Of a DNA stretch of 64,000 bases, positions 61,696-64,000 are shown piece by piece. Origin of the DNA: Caballeronia glathei (lineage in GTDB: Bacteria > Pseudomonadota > Gammaproteobacteria > Burkholderiales > Burkholderiaceae); assembly GCF_000698595.1 (NCBI RefSeq), contig NZ_JFHC01000012.1, positions 1 through 64,000 of the forward strand. Direction: 5' to 3'. Within the stretch, counting starts at the first letter, position 1, and every line of letters begins with the position of its first letter. The position numbers and the translations under genes were made by a program. The notes under the pieces were generated by a model, which ran no database searches, was not told the DNA's origin, and worked only from the letters and a program-made list of their open reading frames with translations.

Positions 61696-62436
61696 TCAGG
61701 CCCGATGGAGCCGGTCGCGCATGCCGCGCACCGTGCGGATCGCGACGCTCAGTCCCATCGACAGGCCCGGATCGAAATAGTGGATGAGAAGCGAGCGGCG
61801 CTCGCCGCTCTCGACGTGCAGATTGCAATGCTGCGTGACGAAGCCGTTGAACACGTACACGTTGCCGACCGCGCACGGAACCCGCTCGCAGCGGCCTCTC
61901 GTCAGATCGCGGCACGTGAGGGCGCAACGCCACGCGAACGGCAGATTGCGCAGGAAGCCGTGCCAAAACTTGTACGCGACGTTCGCAAGCAGCGACACCG
62001 ACTGGCGCCGCTTCGTATAGAACAGCAGGTCGCCGTTGAAGCGCGACGGGTCGGCGAGCTGCAGCGGCACGAGGAGCGTGAGCAGGTGCGAATCGAAATG
62101 CCGCCGGTGGCTGTGCGCATGCTCCGCGGACCCTACGCAGCGCATCGTGTGGAACGGCTCTTCGCGCAGCGCGCGGCCGACGAGTTGCGTGGCGCGCAAC
62201 CGCGCCGCCCGCCGCGCCTCGTTCTCGATCATCCTGAACGCATCGATCCTGCGCAGCAGATCCGCCACGGCCTGCGGCGAGCACACGCCGCCGGGGAGCG
62301 TGTCGAGCACCTCGCGCCCGCGTGAGGACGCGCCCCGGTCGATCGCGGCGTTGATCACACCAAGATGGTGCTCGGAGATCACTTGCCGATACACCTTGAC
62401 CGGCTCGTCGACGCGCATGAATTTCTTCGCACACAC
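61696..62436 (-). CDS. Putative Fe(II)/2-oxoglutarate-dependent dioxygenase
   Basis: About 246 residues from a GTG at 62436 with a GGAGG SD; an ATG at 62418 and a TTG at 62511 are also in frame. The sequence was not recognised as a named family, but the second half has the HxD...H...R pattern of a jelly-roll oxygenase. HxD is in HRRHFDSHLLTLLVPLQL, GDLLFY and GNVYVFNGFVTQH follow, then the distal His and Arg in CNLHVESGERRSLLIHYFD. The substrate is unknown. It stands alone on the minus strand between two terminators. Confidence 0.65.
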   Translation of the reverse strand: MCAKKFMRVDEPVKVYRQVISEHHLGVINAAIDRGASSRGREVLDTLPGGVCSPQAVADLLRRIDAFRMIENEARRAARLRATQLVGRALREEPFHTMRCVGSAEHAHSHRRHFDSHLLTLLVPLQLADPSRFNGDLLFYTKRRQSVSLLANVAYKFWHGFLRNLPFAWRCALTCRDLTRGRCERVPCAVGNVYVFNGFVTQHCNLHVESGERRSLLIHYFDPGLSMGLSVAIRTVRGMRDRLHRA

Positions 62437-62635
62437 GGCAGCCTCCGATGTCAGATCCCGCTGGATTTCCTCTGGCCCGCCCACGGCAGGGGTCGCCAAA
62501 ATGAGCCTCAAGGCTAGTCAGACAAAAGGAGCTTCACTGTGCGTTGACGCACATTCGTCCGGAGAATAGGTGCTGACCCGCACAGCCGGTGCCGCCAATC
62601 GGCTTTCCCGTCATACGAATGCGCCGGCCGCGCAC

Positions 62636-62696
62636 AATAAAAAACCCGCCGCCGGCAGACCCGGCGACGGGTTCGGACCGGGTAGCCCTACCCGGT
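62636..62696 (-). terminator. Terminator after the histone-like gene
   Basis: Minus-strand stem AACCCGTCGCCGG...CCGGCGGCGGGTT (62641-62675) followed by TTTTTTATT. An extra small hairpin (ACCGGGTA/TACCCGGT at 62677-62696) lies just before it. Confidence 0.85.
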
Positions 62697-62742
62697 CGTG
62701 AGACACATCGAGTGTGTCGAGGTCCTGCCTGGCCGCGGTGAC

Positions 62743-63450
62743 TTACGGACGGCTGCCCGTCGGGAACGGCCATGCCGCTGCCGGGTTCAGCGCCGTCTTG
62801 ACCGCTGCAGCCGGAGCCGGAGCTGCCGGAGTGGTTGCGGTGGTCGCCGGAGCTGCAGCGACAGTCTTCTTCGCAGGGACGGCCTTCTTGACCGGAGCCT
62901 TTTTCGGTGCCGGAGCGGCAGCCTTTTTGGCAGCGACGGGGGCAGCTTTCGTTGCAGGCGCAGCGGCCTTCTTCGCAGCGGGGGCCTTTTTCGCAGCAGG
63001 GGCAGCCTTCTTGGCAGGGGCAGCCTTCTTCGCAGCAGCCTTTTTCGCAGGCGCCTTTTTCGCGGCAGCCTTCTTGGCAGGCGCGGCCTTCTTCGCAGCA
63101 GCCTTTTTCGCAGGCGCCTTCTTGGCTACGGCCTTCTTCGCCGCTGCCTTCTTGGCCGGTGCCGACTTCTTGGCCGCGACCTTCTTCGCCGGCGCCTTCT
63201 TGGCTACGGTCTTCTTCGCTGCTGCCTTCTTGGCCGGCGCTGCCTTCTTCGCTGCAACCTTCTTCGCCGGTGCCTTCTTCGCTGCTACTTTCTTCACGGC
63301 GGCCTTCTTGGCCGGAGCTGCCTTCTTCGCTGCGACCTTCTTCGCCGGGGCGACCTTCTTCGCTGCCGTTGCCTTCTTGGCAGCCGTCTTCTTCACGGCC
63401 GGCTTCGCTGCAGCTTTCTTAGCGACGGGTTTTTTCTTGGCAAGTGCCAT
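62743..63450 (-). CDS. Lysine/alanine-rich histone H1-like DNA-binding protein
   Basis: About 235 residues from the ATG at 63450 (MALAKKKPVAKK), with GAAGGAG upstream; an adjacent ATG at 63453 gives one more residue. It consists of long runs of AKKAAPAKK/AAKKAPAKK repeats. The C-terminus is proline-rich (TTPAAPAPAAAVKTALNPAAAWPFPTGSRP). Such very basic proteins bind and compact DNA, like the HctB/H1-type proteins of Burkholderia and Bordetella. The repetitive DNA (about 62880-63420) makes copy number variable between strains. Confidence 0.92.
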   Translation of the reverse strand: MALAKKKPVAKKAAAKPAVKKTAAKKATAAKKVAPAKKVAAKKAAPAKKAAVKKVAAKKAPAKKVAAKKAAPAKKAAAKKTVAKKAPAKKVAAKKSAPAKKAAAKKAVAKKAPAKKAAAKKAAPAKKAAAKKAPAKKAAAKKAAPAKKAAPAAKKAPAAKKAAAPATKAAPVAAKKAAAPAPKKAPVKKAVPAKKTVAAAPATTATTPAAPAPAAAVKTALNPAAAWPFPTGSRP

Positions 63451-63453
63451 CAT

Positions 63454-63894
63454 TTTCTCCTTCAGGTTTCAGATGAGAGTCAGTTCAAACAACACCCTTC
63501 GTCAAAACCCGCTTCCCGCATGGGCTTCTCACGGCGCACGCTGCGAAGCGGATTATTCATCGGCGTACGCTGATCCCGCCTGCTTACGCTAATGAATACG
63601 GCAAGGCGCGCCGTGCCCCGAGGCACCGCGCGCCAAATTGAGTCGGCACCACAAGCTGGTGCCGGCAATCGCTTGATCGAGCCGGCGGCAAGGCCGCTGG
63701 CATATTCCGGGGGGAAGTTTGCCCGTCCCATTGAAGGGTCCGCAAAACGCCTGTCATCTTTTTGGGCCGTTGGGCCACAAGGCGCACTTTGCATCAGGCG
63801 ACCGTTCTCCTAAAACCTTGTTTGCAGGGCGCGCGGTGGTCGCTGCGGCCCTGCATCCCATCGATTTCCGTCTGCAACACGTCCTGGCTTGTTC
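63454..63894. other. Intergenic region between nrdB and the histone-like gene
   Basis: About 440 bp. Short minus- and plus-strand frames have no recognisable domain and look spurious. A strong hairpin with 13-nt arms and one mismatch (63605-63617 and 63622-63634) lies within it. On the minus strand it is followed by only a weak T-tract, so it could be the nrdB terminator. Confidence 0.45.
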
Positions 63895-64000
63895 TTATTC
63901 CCAGGTCAGCGCGCCGCCCGTTTGATAGTCAATCACGCGTGTCTCGAAGAAGTTGCGTTCCTTCTTCAAGTCGATCATCTCGCTCATCCACGGGAACGGG
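63895..64000 (-). CDS. nrdB: Ribonucleotide reductase class Ia subunit beta NrdB, C-terminus
   Basis: The last 35 codons run from the right edge to the TAA at 63895-63897. The translation is PFPWMSEMIDLKKERNFFET followed by RVIDYQTGGALTWE. This matches the C-terminal tail of NrdB, whose last residues dock onto NrdA. The catalytic part lies outside the window. NrdB provides the tyrosyl radical for deoxyribonucleotide synthesis. Confidence 0.93.
   Translation of the reverse strand, partial: PFPWMSEMIDLKKERNFFETRVIDYQTGGALTWE

Noticed and set aside
63480..63794. 104-residue minus-strand frame near the right edge
   Set aside because: No domain, no good SD, and it crosses a strong hairpin; treated as non-coding.

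Overview
The window is a GC-rich, gene-dense stretch of a betaproteobacterial chromosome, almost certainly Burkholderiaceae (Burkholderia/Paraburkholderia/Caballeronia type). The main evidence is the housekeeping order bamE-dapB-exbB-exbD-leuS-lptE-holA-proA next to a divergent fur, the accB-accC-prmA-(zinc-ribbon DUF3426)-tpx block, a lysine/alanine-rich histone H1-like protein, and the C-terminus of a class Ia NrdB at the right edge. Genus is inferred from gene order and protein style; no search was run. No rRNA, tRNA, CRISPR array, integrase or insertion sequence was seen.

Layout. 1-2505: N-terminal part of a trimeric autotransporter adhesin that runs off the left edge. 3106-8963: a three-gene type I secretion operon (ABC exporter, membrane fusion protein, TolC-like outer membrane protein). 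9516-18916: a minus-strand housekeeping run covering heme (hemJ), proline (proA), DNA polymerase III (holA), LPS assembly (lptE), leuS, ExbB/ExbD, lysine/peptidoglycan (dapB) and outer membrane assembly (bamE), with fur divergent. 19602-22488: a purine (allantoin) catabolic operon, alc-allA behind a DctA-type carrier, divergent from a GntR/FCD regulator. A clear promoter and a FadR-like operator lie between them. 23503-26633: gap and tkt. 27094-28388: a VOC protein and rsmE. 28553-29621: a barnase-type secreted RNase with its barstar inhibitor. 30070-34696: maeB, then thiL-pgpA-pncC on the other strand, then pyrF on the minus strand (34793-35605).

35756-46058 is one long minus-strand sugar operon: an IclR regulator, KDGal kinase, KDPGal aldolase, two SDR dehydrogenases, an AraFGH ABC importer, a SMP-30 lactonase and an aldose 1-epimerase. 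Together they look like uptake of D-galactose/L-arabinose and oxidation by the De Ley-Doudoroff route. The galactonate dehydratase that route needs is not in the window. Three tandem 55-bp double-hairpin repeats sit inside this operon, before araF.

46465-64000 is mostly cell-envelope and core metabolism: mtgA, aroE, an RNB exoribonuclease, yqiA, mpl, an unrecognised conserved protein, a TlpA-type thioredoxin, aroQ, accBC, prmA, a DUF3426 zinc-ribbon protein, tpx, a PfkB kinase with a TTG start, a glycine-zipper lipoprotein, a putative Fe(II)/2-oxoglutarate dioxygenase, the histone-like protein and nrdB. Most of the very long alternative reading frames opposite these genes are GC-driven shadows.
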